Shown: positions 9,511 to 24,179, numbered from the stretch's first letter. The stretch is DNA of 64,000 nt from Lethocerus indicus (GCA_019843655.1 JACDQD010000004.1:29833872-29897871); one strand, 5' to 3'. Notes: a model not told the origin generated them from the letters alone. Translations and numbers: made by a program.

Positions 9511-12500
9511 CCTCTAATACCGTTGCTGTGGTTCCTACATGGTTTCTTGGGGTTCACAGTATGTTAACTAAATGTTAATAATTCGCGAAATAATTTCGCT
9601 GTACGAAGTTACAATGTTTAATTGACCTTAAATCCCGAAAAATAATGATGTCATGGGCCATTTGGATTTGGACAGAGTGAATTATGAGTAGACTTTTTTC
9701 CCAGTTTTCCCTACGTCAGGGAACGGAACTGTTATTTCTAAATTGCAGAAAAGACAACTGTGATGGAAACTAAACGGTCGCAACCCAAAATTAATTAAAT
9801 TTTAAATATGTGTAAGATGTATTCATTAAGAAAATGCGTTTCTGATAATAAATGTTGTGAAAAATTTTTTGCCGAACAGCAGTAAAACAACAATTTATGG
9901 GACGGTCGGTGAAATTGGAGAAAAACGGGTTCCGGTCTTGGAAGTGGTCGCGCCTAAAATATACATCGGACAAGATAAGCCACAGTTAGATGTATTCAAT
10001 TACGTTAACATCTATATTTTAATATGTGGAACAATAAAATGCCCACAGTCTACGTTAAATTCACCGGTGACGTTTATTGTACCGATTTTATCATAAAGAT
10101 GATCCACCCGACCTTATTCATGAAGCGGAGAAGATGTCTCAATTCGGCATGAAGCTGGAGAGGGGGCGCTTAATTGTCAGAGTTGTTCTTTTGATGCCTA
10201 ATTAACTAAACCGGCCTCAGAATATTTAGACAATCGTTAAGACCTTTGAAGTCGTTTTAAGTGACAAGGCAAAATTATATAAGATTCGTCGACATTTCAG
10301 ATAATTAATGGGGGGGAGGGGGGCTCCCGTACCTGTAAAGTCTTATCGGAAGAGGTCTAAGCCTCAAAGGCATTAGGGGAGCAATCGCCACTGTCAAAGA
10401 TCAATCGTCCCTACCAAAGTTGGCTCCTCGGATAAATGTAGTGGAAACGAGGGTTGAAATCCAGTGTGTTTATTTTCTTGTTTCCCCAACGTGGAAAACT
10501 TACATCGATTCGTTACAATTATTTGAGCCGCGGTATAAACCAGAAGGGGCAAGTTTCAAGATCCGGACTGTAGATAATTCAGTAAGGCGTATTGCCGCGG
10601 ATGCCTACCATTTGGACGGGCGAATTTCCCTTCCCCACCGACTTATAGACCATGAAATTACATTTACAAATCCATTTCGAACTGGTCCCCGCCGAGGTGA
10701 ACGGGCGGCTTCTATTTCGTTTTGTATCAACTTCTTCCCTCATTTCTCGCTCCCTTCGAATTTACGAGCTCCGTTCCGAATGCTTATTAGACTCGGAATT
10801 TTCAAGTTAAACGGGAGGATGGAACTGATTTCGAGTTCTACAAATTCAATAATTCAGAAAATTGAATTCGAAATAGAAACCGATGAGACCAGTTCTTGAA
10901 TGTTATCGACAGGGACAACAACTGTAATTTTATTTCGTAGGGAATTTCTGTTCGCGATATTATTAATTCATAGGGGCCATATCAACTTATTTCTTTACGT
11001 ACAGACTGACTATAATAATTCCTATTTCTTTACAGAATTATATGAACAGGTATTTCCATGACGTTGATTCATTAATTAAAGCATTCTTTCTAAAGCAGTA
11101 TTTTTTGCTTCCCCTCTTAATATCAACACTGTGGAGACAGCTAATTTAAAACTTTGGATCATCCGACATACAGTTGTGCTGCATTGTATTAACCATGTAC
11201 AATTCAGTTTACTTCAAAATTTACCTCAAAATAAGCTTAAAAAATATAGAATACTGTAAGCTGATACCGGTAATTGAAAATAAATAAAATAATACATACC
11301 TTTTACATCCGTCATATTGTACCAACTTTAGTTGATAAAAATTTATAAACTTGGAAGTTAACTAGTGCTGACCCGATAGGGGGACGCTTGAGGCAAACCA
11401 GTTTCATCTCGAAGCGATGAAAAGCACTTATAATGCAATAACTCCTAGTGTAACATAATTAAGACGGGACTTCATTAAAAAACAGTGTCCCTAAAACAGT
11501 GTATTAGGGGCATTAAAAATGATGGTCATCTCTATTATTGAAATTGGCTTATAAATCAATTAAGAGCAGGTGGTTGCCTATAACCCGAAGCGCTCTTCGG
11601 GGATTACCATATTGATGGGGCACAACTCCTAGCCAGCCCAATATTGTGTGCATACATAATGGCGTCCTTTGTTAGCCGGGAACAAATCTTTGACAACAAC
11701 GTTTAATTACAATAAATTAATATTGATTTGTGTACGCTACATCGCTCCAAGTGGTACTGTCTTGCGCACCCTCCACGGAATAGTGGCGGCCAAGAGGGCG
11801 GATGAACGCTACAAGGTACTGAAGATTTATTCATCTTGGAGGCATTTATGGTTCAGTGTGCTGTACCAGCAGAGCGATTCGGGTAGTCGATTATCGACGC
11901 GACGTATTTGTTACGGCTTTCCGCCATCTCGCCGGTAGATTAGTGCACTGTTACCAGTCCACTGTTATAATGACCACATAATATATATGACCATTAATGG
12001 CTACGTGGACCATAACTCGAAGGTTCCTGACCAAACAACCGAGAGCCGGGAAAGAATATCACTCACATTCCAAATGTTCGCTGCATAATGGCATAACGCG
12101 TTCTGTAACTCAATGTACCGTTTAGTGAAATTGACATTGTGCGAATAATTACACGCCCGTTATTTCAAAGTAGTCAGGACTTTATATTCTATTGTAAGGT
12201 CCCCTCTTAAAACTAAGAATTAATTGGTGCCGTGAAATATATCGCCGCTAATAATTTTGACGCATTATTAATTACATTACTGTTATGCAAATTGCAATGT
12301 AAATCATGATGCTCGGGTTATAGGAAAGATGTGAAACTAATTGCAGAGGGGAGTAATTTTGCATTGAATAAAAACGCGCCCATAATATGAAGTTATAAAC
12401 TGTTACCGCGCTTGGGGAATTATTTAATTATTAAAATTACTGTTTTTAGTACCGTGTATTGTTGGCAGGTTGAATTCCATTAGACGACGCCAGCACTGAT

Positions 12501-15165
12501 ATTCTGTTGCTGGAGAATTGCCAGCGAATACATAACTATGGGTATAAATGCTTGGTTTAACGCACCCCAAGGCGGGAGTCGCCTCCACTAAGCCGGTGGA
12601 CTAAATCATTACGAATCTCTCAGTTATTATACAAACGTGAAAATCCAATTCATTAGCAGTAGAACATCGGATGAAATTGATGGTTAGGTCGTAATCTCAT
12701 AAGCAGTTACCATTCATATGAGGCATGGTACTTAGTCATTCCCCGAAACAGTAAGCCTAATTTGTAAGCGAAGTTACAAGCTTAAAAAATGCAAAATTGT
12801 ATTTGTAAGTGAAAATATTCATTTCACCCAACAAAATGCTTAAATCGCAGTACAATTTAGTTGTTATTAAGTGGACATCCAGAAAATTATCAGTGATCAA
12901 ATATAACGGCCAAATTCATTTGATGATAACACACATACGTCCTTCAATAGGCCTAAAGAATTATTACCTTGTAAGTGGTTGTCAATTTATTGTATTCAAG
13001 GATAGCATTGAGATGTCTTATATTTGCTCCTTGAGTCTTAAATCCTTCATATTATCTTCCTATAATAGCAAAATTCCAGGTCTATAAACGTAACTGCTAC
13101 GCGGGAAAATTAATCGATCCCCATCTCCTCTCCGCGAAAGTATCGAATTAATGAACATCTCCGTTTTATTACGGGGCATGGGGGCCGGGCCTCGTATGTT
13201 CTTATTATTCAGTATAATGAACAGTTTATGACTCATCAGCAATTTGCGGCGGCAATCTGATTGCGCCGTCAGTTTTATATATATATATTCGGCCCATCGT
13301 TTTCAGCAAATGAAAACTGCGCGTGCAATCAATGTCACAACGCTCGGGTTATTATTGCGACGGGCGTTGTGCCTGCCGATAGTAAACATTACCCAGGGCG
13401 ATTATTTTACTAACGATGCTATAAATCATTTATGATTAGCGTCCACGCGTTGGCCGTTTTACTACTTTCGGTAAACGCGGTAATCGTATCCCTCCTCCTC
13501 CTCCTCCTCCTCGTCCTATTTGTTACTGTTGGCCAGTAAAATATACCGAGGAATAAAGATAAATATCGTTAACTATAAACCCCACTTATATTCTGCCCGC
13601 AGTATTTCTTCCTAGCGACCATAACAAGAAAACTACCGAACAAGAATTGTTCGAGTTTCAATGTGCCGCGTAATTATTGAAATTCTGGCTCTACCCAACT
13701 ATAAGCTTGACAATAGGTTGCAGTCTATGATGCTAAAATTTCATAGAAAGTCAAATCAGAAAGAAAAATTTAAGAAAACATTCTAATATTTCAACAATTA
13801 TTGAAATATTTCAATAATGCCGCTAAAAAACCCTCGCGCTCTGCACCATGTATCAAATATTATAGATGGTCCTCTTGACTGCATACAAATGCAATGTAAA
13901 TATGGCTGAGATGCTAAAGATCAAATTGATCATCTTTCATATAGCGATTGACTCCTGATAACATTTGTTCTTTTTTTTAGTATACGCAAGAATAGGCTTA
14001 GGATCTGATGAAACATAAATACATTAGTACAAAGCAATTGTTACAGGTCGGTTGTAAAGTGTATCTACCCAGTCCGCAGTGAAATGCAGCGGTAATGATA
14101 CCATCTAGGGTACTGAAATGAGTTTCTCCTTGGTCAGGATGTTCGCAATTAATATCCGGCAAAAAAAGGAATACTCTTCCTGTCCTTTGCATAAGAGCAT
14201 TATAAAAATTTACAGGTAACATGTGCCGGTTATTCACCGCGAGTGTATTATTTGCTCGGGACTTGTGGCCGGAGAGCGGGACCAGCTGCCCGTCCCTTGG
14301 AACGGGCCTTGGAACGAGTGTCGCGTTAAATGGAAACGGGGAAAAAAGAAACGAAAAACGACAATTTTTACATAACTTTTCCCTCTTCTTTTTTAATGCT
14401 TTCTCGCAAGCGGAATATAAATATTAGTGGATATTTTATGGATTAATAATCTAGAGATCTGGCTGTGGGGCCATGATGGCCTACGTTACGCAAGCCCCGG
14501 ACACCGAACAAACGGGTTCTCTTCTAAACCCCCCCCAACTGCAAGTGGCCACAGTCAGCCCGTTACAGTTATGCATTTTAGGGCAGTTTTATGCAACGCC
14601 GTGTATCAAATTCAGTGCGGCAATAATTAGCAGGTGGGGACCCCCATCATAGGAGACGAGTTCTTCCTTCAGCTGCGCGCGCTTCTTCCGCGGAGGCGAA
14701 CGGTAAACGTCACGCGATCCAATTGTCCCGCGAAACCAGGAAAGAATTGTCTAGTCAAACTAGATATTACGGTTTTTTGAATGCCCGCATTTTTATTCAG
14801 TTACTACAGTGGTCAGTTTTTAACATGGGGCGAATTTTCTGAATAGTTTTTTTGATATTCTCGCGAATTTTTTTCAGGGAAGCTTGTTTCCGACTAAAAT
14901 TGTCATACGTTCACAGCAGTGTGGATCTTAAGCATTAAAACATTTACGACTGGCTTTGTAGAATTTAGTATAATACTATCCCTTGTATTTTCGAAAATAA
15001 TTGGTTGGTCAGAAAAGCTTAGGATTTTCGGAGCGATGTCAAAAGGATTTTTACTAATGTACAAACCGTTAAACACTTCCCACGACTTTTCTGTCCGGCC
15101 GCTAATAAGAGTCTGACACTTTGAAAGGGGGAAAAAAATTTTAATTTTAATTCTGTCCCTAAGGT
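9511..15165. other. No gene supported; gene-desert sequence
   Basis: A 159-codon frame at 10420-10899 starts at TTG, has no recognisable domain and is not called. A (CTC)n run is at 13491-13512. GC-rich patches occur near 10300-10330 and 14220-14340, with the remainder AT-rich. No RNA gene or mobile element was recognised. Confidence 0.3.
13491..13512. repeat. (CTC)n microsatellite
   Basis: About seven CTC units in a row. Confidence 0.85.
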
Positions 15166-15206
15166 GGCGTGTTATCTTCCTGCCGGCCCTCTTATAATAA
15201 CACGCC
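15166..15206. repeat. Inverted repeat, 10-bp arms
   Basis: GGCGTGTTAT at 15166-15175 and its exact complement ATAACACGCC at 15197-15206 are separated by 21 bp. The loop and right flank contain further CCGGC palindromic pieces. It lies beside a CpG-rich island. No function is assigned. Confidence 0.6.
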
Positions 15207-15339
15207 GCTGCCGGCAGTTAAAAGGACCCAATTTATATCGGCTTTCGTTTTAAATCCCAATAGCTTCCCAAATACAAATGGGTAGTCTAATTCGAATTTC
15301 GTGTCGGACATGCTATCCGGTTTTTCTTCATAAAACCCC

Positions 15340-15500
15340 TTGTGGACGGGGTCCCGGAGGAGTGTGGGCCGAGCCCCAATTAGGCCGCCATTCCCCGGCC
15401 CAGGACCCGACTAATCACGGATTTATCGCCACGATAAAGATCAATTAAGAATGCATTATCCTGCCCACACATTAGTTTTACCCCGGCCATAATCAACCGG
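15340..15500. promoter_or_regulatory. CpG-rich CNE-like island with CCCCAATTAG copy 3
   Basis: A GC-rich segment in AT-rich surroundings holds CCCCAATTAGG at 15374-15384, CGACTAATCACG and ATTAGTTTTACCCC. Multiple TAAT cores with GC spacers suggest a regulatory element. Conservation is not testable here. Confidence 0.3.
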
Positions 15501-15772
15501 GCTAATTGCGAACTCAAATTTTATGTCTTTCTTTTCATGCCGTTTGGCTTTCTCAATTTACATTCGCGTTTTTATAGCTAACGGCGGCCGTAAAGACCGG
15601 AAGCCTTGCGGCTAATTGACTGGGCCCGAGGGCCAACTCTTTTATGCCGGTCCCACTGGTTTAAAATAACGTAATTGCTATTTTCGCCTGAATATAAGAC
15701 ACGAAATGAACTGACGAGAAGAGATAACCTATAGTAGACACAAAACATTAGACAGTCATAAGTTAATGATAT

Positions 15773-16005
15773 CTCCTCTCCCTGGTTTGGTCTTTTGCTA
15801 CACCGGTTTCGGCTGCTCGCCATCTTCAGTAGCGGTGTTAGTCACTTTTGGCACTTTGGATGTTTTTCGGTCATCCTCACTGCACTGTCACTGCCACTTG
15901 TACTGCGACACAGTACATTCAAACTGCCAAAAGTGACTAACACCGCTACTGAAGATGTCGAGCAGCCGAAACCGGTCTAGCAAAGGACCGAACCGGCGAG
16001 AGGAG
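15773..16005. mobile_element. Foldback (MITE-like) element, copy 1
   Basis: Two arms of about 81 bp (15773-15853 and 15925-16005) are inverted complements with a few mismatches. They share ACCGGTTTCGGCTGCTCG, CATCTTCAGTAGCGGTGTTA and CACTTTTGGCA. The loop of about 70 bp carries no coding capacity. Similarity with copy 2 continues on the right to about 16044 (CACACGAG, CTACGGTATAT, AGAAATCAT). Non-autonomous; the mobilising enzyme is unknown. Confidence 0.75.
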
Positions 16006-19000
16006 ACAGAAACACACGAGGTCTACGGTATATCAGAAATCATTAAGACCACAAAACAGGTATGTTAAACACGATATACTATTTCTTAAAAACCCCTCAC
16101 AATTCTTTATCACCCTGGATTTGCGATGCTAATCGATTAATTCCAAACTTTCATTTAATTGATTGACCTGTTTCTTATTGAAATTAAACGTCTCTATTTT
16201 TCTTGCTCCCAAATCCCTCTAGAGTAGTAGTAGAGGGAATTAAACGCCGATCCATTGTTATGCCGGGTGCTGCTAGTAAGATCAACAAATCATGGCCGCG
16301 CCATCACTCACCCCGTCACATACTTCATTGTCTCAAATCTAGACAACATTCTCATCCATATTCATATCCGATATTTCTCCCGGCGCAGATGGTCGGGCCG
16401 CGACACATGGAATTCTTAACCAACTCAACACTCCGGCAGTAGCTAATTATTTATAAACGAGACTCCTGTTAACGGTTTGTCTTTTAGGGGTGGTTTCTCC
16501 CTTTCGAGAAACTATAACACAGTAAAAAGAATTTCTGACTTTTATTAATCTAGTCAGCTTATTTGTTATTCAATTTTTCTTTTTTCTATTTACATAACTG
16601 TATTTCAGTCGTATCGTCTATGCAGTTCCCTGGTATGAACCAAATTTTTGATATTTTTAACAATAACCTAAACGTGAGCTTTAATTCTGTTAAAGGAGTG
16701 AAAGAATTTTACTTTAAAATTAATTAATCGCGATTTGATAATTTAATTATCCATTGAGTAAGGTTGACCTCTAGGAAATTACCACTGAACTCCTAAATTA
16801 TGTCGTATTCTTTTAAGAAATCGGTCTATTTTTGTATCGCGACCTGAACAGTCCTCCATTGTTAGAATTGCGCTATAACATGTTTTTATGGAGAGAACAA
16901 ATTAATTCGGAAAAGATCATCTTTTTCACGACCATCTACAAGCGACTCCCAACCAACATTGATATAAATTATTTCATAAACTGATCAGGACGGCAGCATT
17001 CTTTGAGTTATCTTCTTCAATCTTTTTGTATACTGGCATAAACCTTGACGAAAGTGTAATGAGGTGCAATTTCACTCATCTGCAAGGGCGGAATGAATGG
17101 ACAGTGACTAGGAAAATAAGCAAAAGTGGCCGGAAATATTCGGTAGTTTCTTACTTGTTTTGCCGTAATTAACAAGTAGTGGAATAGCATAAATTGCTCG
17201 AGACTAGTTCTGGTTTGGTGACATAACGCCAGCCTTTCTATTCGTTCCGTTTTTATTGCGACGTCAAGCCTTCAGAGCGGAAGCCCGAGAAAGACGATAA
17301 AGTGGGCATTTTTAACACGCGAGACCCCCTTTTCCTTCGGCGAATATTATTATTATTATTCAATTTGTTTATTCATATTATTAAACCCGGGTTAATAAGA
17401 GCGAAGAAAAAAAAAACCGTCTTGGGCTTTTTGCCAAATTCGCTTCCTCCATACACGCGGACTGTGTTTTTCCTTCCATGAAATCACTCCAATTCCACTC
17501 CATTATTACTGGACAAATGTGGGAACAGTGAAATATCATCGAGTCAAAAAAGAATTAGTTATCTCTACCCTTAACAGTGTAAATAACATGCGTCTTATAG
17601 TGTTGTATCTGCTTCTGAATTAATTGATTGTGCGTAATTATGCAAATAAATGCGTTAGTCTTTTACCACTAAGAAAAATAATTGGCGAACATTCTTAGAA
17701 CTTTGACCGGTAATTAAACACGGTCCATTATAGAAGGATTCAATTTTATGAATAATTTATCCTAGAACTCTGAAATGTATTCGAACTTTTCGAACAAACA
17801 GTTATTTAATTGATTGAAACTAAGCATCAAAAGAACGGTAGGTCAGTGGCGCAACTATAGCGTTTTTTTATTCTTACCCTACCAATTGCAGTATTTATTG
17901 AGTATTATTTAGTTTCTGTAGCTTAGCGTACATTCAAATATAGAGCCATAATGATCCCGCATATTTAGAAAAAGGGCTGCTCAAATGCCCTTAATGTAGG
18001 AATTGACTAGGCAATACACGGAAAGGGAACACACGGCATTGCAACTGCAATAAATATCAATTTCCAATTTCATCCTCGGATACCAGCAGTTGCGCCATAC
18101 AAACGCGTTTAGCCCATATTTCATAGCGGTGAGCATAATGCAATATGCGGGTTCGTAAGAAAATTAGAAAGAAAAAACTATATTCTATTCCGTGAGCGTG
18201 CTATGGATGAGATGTTAAAAAAACGTAGACGCAAATTGAACGAGTACACCATAATTTTCCGCCCAGTGCTATATTAGGGTATGAGGAGGAGGAGGAAAGT
18301 TCACCCAGTTGAAGTTTAATCATAACTTTAATTAAGTTTTATTTTTAAACTTGAAAACTTCTTCGCCTTTTCAATATTATACTTGGAGTGCAGGTGTTTT
18401 TATTCCTCGGTGTAAAATAATATATATATTATAGAATAGAATTATCTTTTACTGTATCTTAATATTTTCTTTTTAAATCATTCATTTCATTCGATGTATG
18501 ACCTCTCTCAACTGTTCGCATGATTTGATGAATAATATCGAACACGAATGGAAAGGAATTATATAAAGATGATAGCAATGATAAAAAGACGAAAAATTGC
18601 TCCTTATACTAGTTCACTTTACATCCCCATACATAAAAACATGTCCCGCCGCTCGTTTTGAAAGCGTCGGCCTTATTTCTGCACTTTTATCGGGAAGCAG
18701 TTGTCATCCAAGGAACCGCCGGTTTGAATTCTCTTACGAGTGCTCCGGATTTGCCGGGAGTTCCACTCTGCGAATTTGAAAGGATATTGGGGATTTGCGC
18801 TGGGTAAACGGCGCAGGTATAATAATAAGGCCACCGTTGCCAGTACATGTGGCAAGATGAAACTTTATTATGAAAGTAGGTAGGACATGACGAATTATTA
18901 GACTAAGATTAAGCCATTTACGATAGCGTATAATAATTTTTGTTTTTATTATATTATTGCCACAACTGTAAAAATATAATGAGTTAAACTAGCACTAGTA

Positions 19001-22000
19001 ACAAATGGAGAATAACGGACGATAGACCCACTGGCTTACCCCTTTTTAAAATTTTATTTATTGATATATTTAAATCACGATACCACTTCCTGTTCAGGCG
19101 TCTGTAACGAACTTCTGGGGCTTAGTATTATAATATTAATTTCTATAAATGAATATTATTTTTATATTTGATTTATTATTTTCTTATATAAGTATTTATT
19201 TGTTGCAATTAATATAGAAAAATATTCTAGTTCACAGTTCATTCAATATTTGTATATTTACGTAAACAACAATAAGATAAAGGAATCTCATTAAAAACAG
19301 GATATATTGCCGAATGGTATCAGGGAGAAAAAGGTTGACTGGGAAAACGGGCGCCATATTGGGCTTCTGGCAATTATAGAGAGATATCCTATCGGTGACA
19401 ATAGCGGCCTCGAACCCCTTTCGGCCCGAAATTCCTCGCCCCGGCTCCGCAAATAAACAATCCCGGAATAATCGCCCCACTACCGTACAGAAATATCGTC
19501 CTCCGATTTAAATCTCAACTTGTGTTTATCCAAATAGAAATTCCTCATCGGCTTCTCGGAGGATTTATGCCGGGGGGTGGGAATGATTTTATTTTTTCGT
19601 TCTACAACGCCGAGATATACGGCCTGAATCGTATAGCTCTGATAACATACCGGGAACAAAAATATTGGACTCGAACGATCCCTATCTCTCTTAAATTTGC
19701 ATTCATCCCCGATTTATATCGTTGGTCCTATTCCGTTATACTACGGCTTCGTTTCGCCCTGCACAAAAAATCGTATTTTCTCCTTTAAAGCAAACGATTA
19801 TCGGCGTCCGTTTGGAAGCAAATTACAAATAAATTGATATCGGACGGACGGAGAATCATTGGAATCGAAGGGTCAAACCTCATTATTTTTTCGTTACCAA
19901 CGATTGAGAGATAAGTTAATCCCCGTAATTATTATCTCTGTCTCAAATCTGACACTTTTAATTAACGATAACAATTTAAGCGACTAAGAAATCGTATCAG
20001 TTCCTATATTAAATTAGGGATCGCCTCTGAACGATGTACACGATTAAATATTGAAACTCCTATAAACCTTAAGTTATGGGACGACTGAATGGGTGTTTTT
20101 TTTAAATATGTTTCACAGAACTTACGCGCGTTTTAGATCACGATGACTTAATTAAACGAAAATATACGAACGCCGGAATTAATACTTGCGAGGCAATGAA
20201 TAACAGGGGCGATGTCTGATGAATCGCGCTCTAATGGGTTCGGAAAAAAATCAAATGAGGGGAATGATAAAATATTTCCGAACTCTTCTTCTGTTAATAA
20301 CGGCCCCGTCCGCGTCTGTCGCGATTGAAAATCACGAAAATAATGGAATTGGAAACTGGAAAAATAAATATCGGCTCCGTATTTGTAAACATTAATTTCA
20401 ATTTATGCGATCTAGGTTCATTTAAGCCGAGAGCTGTTGGAAATCTGAATCAATATCAATATAATAGTTGTCAATTAGGCTATAATTAATGCGCGGAAAT
20501 TAATTATGACGTTACGCAATATCGCTGGATTCCAGGCGCCCGATTAGTCGTCTTTTTTTCTCTCCCCAGTCGCCCAGTTAAATACGAACCAATAAATACT
20601 AATTGCGAAAGCGGCATTCGACTTAATTGCATTACTCATTTCCTGAGTCCTTGTTTATCTCGATATTTAGATAGAAAATAAAAACGATCCGACGCAAAAA
20701 TCTGTATAAATTGGGGATTATACGAAGCCCTATAACATCCGAGGCCAAGAACGCGCGTTGTTAATTACTTTTGTTAATAACTTCTGGAATGGGTACGTAC
20801 AATTTCTTTTTTTCAGAGTCCAATTTTAATCGACATTTAAGATATGCGCTTATAAAGTTATAAATTCGGCCCCATCCCGATATAAGCGTCATTCGGGGAG
20901 CACAATTTAAAATGTAAAAAATCACCGCTCCGAGTTGTTTCAAAAATGGGCGGGCTCCATTGAACGCTAAATTAGTGGGTCGTGTCGGCCCTCGGAGAGG
21001 CGCCTCGGGAAAAAAAAATCCTGTTACACCTCGCCCCGATCAAAATCCAATGAATACTAAACTTACCAACACCACAGTCCACCTCTGCAAACCCGCAAAC
21101 CTACTAATATCAATCAGCGTTTTAATTACATGACCGATTGGCCGGCAAACTCGGCCACTGAGTTATTGCCCCGACGATTTGACGTCCGAAGGTAATTTCC
21201 TGGAATTTTTTTTCATTTGATTTTCTAGGAAATTATAACGCATTGAGGACCGAAACAGTCTGCCCAAACGAAACCGGTCTATAGGGCCAGTGTAAATTTC
21301 ATTATATTCCAGCTTAGTTATTAGTTAAAAGGAGAATATGCGAAGTTCGGATCTTCCTTAAAATTGAATATGACGGTGTATCGAGCCCACCGCTGTTGTG
21401 CAGGGCTAAATGTCCCGACTCTTTACAAAAGTGTTCGACGCCAATTATGTGAAATTTGAGTCGTCGGGGGCCGCTATCGAATTCCAATCGTCCGGTGGCC
21501 GAGCGTGGGCCCCCATCTGAAAATTCTCGTCTACCTTCCTCTTTTAATTTGTATATAATTAGGGGTGCAGTGGGGGAGGGAGGGGGTTAGTAATGAACCG
21601 GCCGTGCCCTTATAAGGCGAGTGAAAGTGGGCCCAACCGACCGCCTCAATTAGCCGCCGGCCCTAGCTCCCCCCACACACCGACACCATATCTTACCCTC
21701 CATCATATTCATTAATTTAATTTATACTCCTATCGCGATAGACTAATTAATTGATTGGTTTCGCGTTGACCGTTTTTCGATGGTCCCTACAACGTTCAAT
21801 TTTTCCTTTACACGGCGGGTCTGTTTTATAAATATCCGACTGCCACTCTTCTTCCTCACATGAATGATGCGAAGAAAACCTTACGGAAATTTAATTTTAA
21901 TAATAAAACACTTTATCGTGATTATTCACAGCATGTATTTTAAAACTGTAGCGAGAACAACTGTGGACGATTATTTGGTAGGACCCGTTTGTAACATACT

Positions 22001-24104
22001 CTCATTTCGTACTGGCATCTCATCACTAGAATTGAGAGCGATTGCCTTATCGGCACATTCGGTGGGAAGCATCTGCTCAGAAAAAAACTCTATTCTGTAT
22101 TCTCTTAATCTTACATTCGGAGTATAAATATAACCTGGCTCGATTGGCCCCTTTGTTATTAAGATATAAAACAATTATTTGCGACAATTTAAGTTTGTAA
22201 TTAAATTTGAGAGTGACTCGTGTGTTTCATTTGTACCGAGTTTCGATATATATCTACTTAGCTCTTATTGGAAGTTTACATCCTGGCATCGGACACCTGC
22301 CCGATTGAGATAAGAAAATATCCACTGACTTTTCAGTTTGCATCTTAAATGAATTTCGGAGTCGCTTAAATGGGAATGTTACTTTTCCTTCCTGTGAATC
22401 TATAAGAAATTTCAGACCGGTCGAGTCAATAAAATGACAGCGCTGTGAAATAAATATGCGAAACAGGCTGAAAAATTTGAATCGATAATAAAATTTGAGC
22501 CACTCCACTGGTTTTCGCCTGATGATAAAACTACACCTGTATAACCAGTTTACACGTGTCTACATGCACTCAGTATGCTTTCACGTTTCAATTATCATAG
22601 TTCAATATATTTCAATTTAAATTTTGGAATCTAGAAAAGTGATTTAAGAAGATCTAAACAAAGAACCGCCAAATTAGATAATCTGAACGCCTGTAATAAT
22701 TGCACTTAAATCAAAGCTCAGCGTACGGACTACTCTACAGGCTTCAAAAATTTAATTGTGTAATTATATAATTAATTTTTTTGATAAATTCTCTACACTG
22801 ACATTCCTGAATGAAATTGGTTAGGAATGTATTCTAGTCAAAATTGATTATCTAAAACATGGCCGAAGAGGGAGCTCATAACTTGAACCAAGTGCCACGG
22901 ATCATCTGCTCGTTTTCTAATTCGGGGGTAAGCACTGTCCCCAGTCTAAGCTGCGGAAGTCGCCTGTTTAAAGTGGCAATTAGCCGAGGTCGTTTTGAGA
23001 ACAAAAAAATCCCAGAAAGCGCTGGGAGGAAGTGCTAATCGCGCTATGTGAGCGGGGCCATCTCGTCCCGAACAAAGGGTTCCATTCAGTTTTCCACAGC
23101 GGTCCTCACAGCATCTACAACACAAGACATCTGCACCACTGTACCGAAGCAAACAGCGCTAATTCGACGGCCGCCTTGTTCTGCGTGAGAACATTGTTTA
23201 GCGCTTCTGTCAGTCTATACAGTTTAAATGGACAGTTATTTCGTTCGGCAGATGATCCGAGTGCCTGTTAACATGCCGAAATTCCTCGTTTCTCTCTCTC
23301 TATGACAGAGTTGGGTCAATATAATTTTCTGGGACGGTGAGAAAAAATTTCTTTCACTCAGTCTCAGAACACGTAGAGACCTTTGTACATCGTCCGTGTT
23401 GTAGGCGTTACTACTTTTGGGGATGGCGTGAAAATATATTCTACATCAAAACAGAATTGTCGTAGGAAAAAATGCTCTAAATTGTAGAGAAGTAAATGGA
23501 TTAATCAAACCATCATTGATATCATCAGTTGATTGCACAGTTGCAGGGAAGGAATATCGTGATTTAATTTCTACATCTTTAATAGCTACTGTCAGCACTA
23601 ATGAAATCCACAAGATATAATAGGGAGTTATAAAGTAAATATAAAATAAGAGGGGATTGTAAGAACAAGTGAACTACATGTGTAATGTAATTGTAAAGGC
23701 GTTTTCATTAATTAAATAAACAATGTTATCTGACCGATATAAGAACAATTCTAGTAGGTTCGAAAGCGTTTGAAGGAAAGGGGGAGCGAAAGGCAGTTGA
23801 AATAGGGCAGTTGGAGAGAACAGCGTGCGACCCGGAGGCGGGAGCCGGTCTGTGAATCTCGATTGAGACATAAGACTCGTTATTTGTTATTTAGACTGAC
23901 AATTTAGCCGGGGCCGGCTTCAATTAAATAAACCGAGCGGAGAGATGGGAAGGGGCCGGGCAGGGGCCCATCGGCCGCCTCTTTGTTAGGACGTCCGCTC
24001 GGGCGGGGAGAGTTGAACGCTCCACCTATATAATGCGAAAGCCGGCGTCTCTGCCCTCTGCAACTCTCCTTAAGACTTCAACCATCGGAAGATGCCGAGA
24101 ATGA

Positions 24105-24106
<2 letters not shown>
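16006..24106. other. No gene supported; desert with CNE-like islands
   Basis: Mostly AT-rich, with an (ATT)n-like run near 17347-17360. GC-rich patches with TAAT cores occur at about 19320-19470, 20520-20560, 20940-21010, 21470-21700 and 23880-24020. Short open frames here overlap on both strands and lack recognisable domains. No tRNA or rRNA pattern was noticed. Confidence 0.3.
21590..21700. promoter_or_regulatory. CpG-rich CNE-like island
   Basis: A GC-rich block contains CCTCAATTAGCCGCC and CCTTATAAGG. The texture is the same as the islands at 5731, 9031 and 15340. This is inferred regulatory DNA only. Confidence 0.25.

Positions 24107-24147
<41 letters not shown>
24107..24147. repeat. 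(GA)n microsatellite, 41 bp
   Basis: About 20 uninterrupted GA units, continuing into imperfect purine-rich sequence to about 24175. Open frames across it encode only Glu-Arg or Ser-Leu repeats and are not genes. Confidence 0.95.
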
Positions 24148-24150
<3 letters not shown>

Positions 24151-24179
24151 GGAAGAGGGAGAGAAAGAGATACAATGGG

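Noticed and set aside
10420..10899. 159-codon plus-strand open frame
   Set aside because: It starts at TTG, lies in mixed desert DNA and has no recognised domain. No splice signals fit it.
16350..16455. Ser-Pro-Gly-Ala-Asp-Gly in one + frame, like the start of a LINE RT domain
   Set aside because: No further RT motifs follow and the frame ends after about 26 codons. Probably chance.
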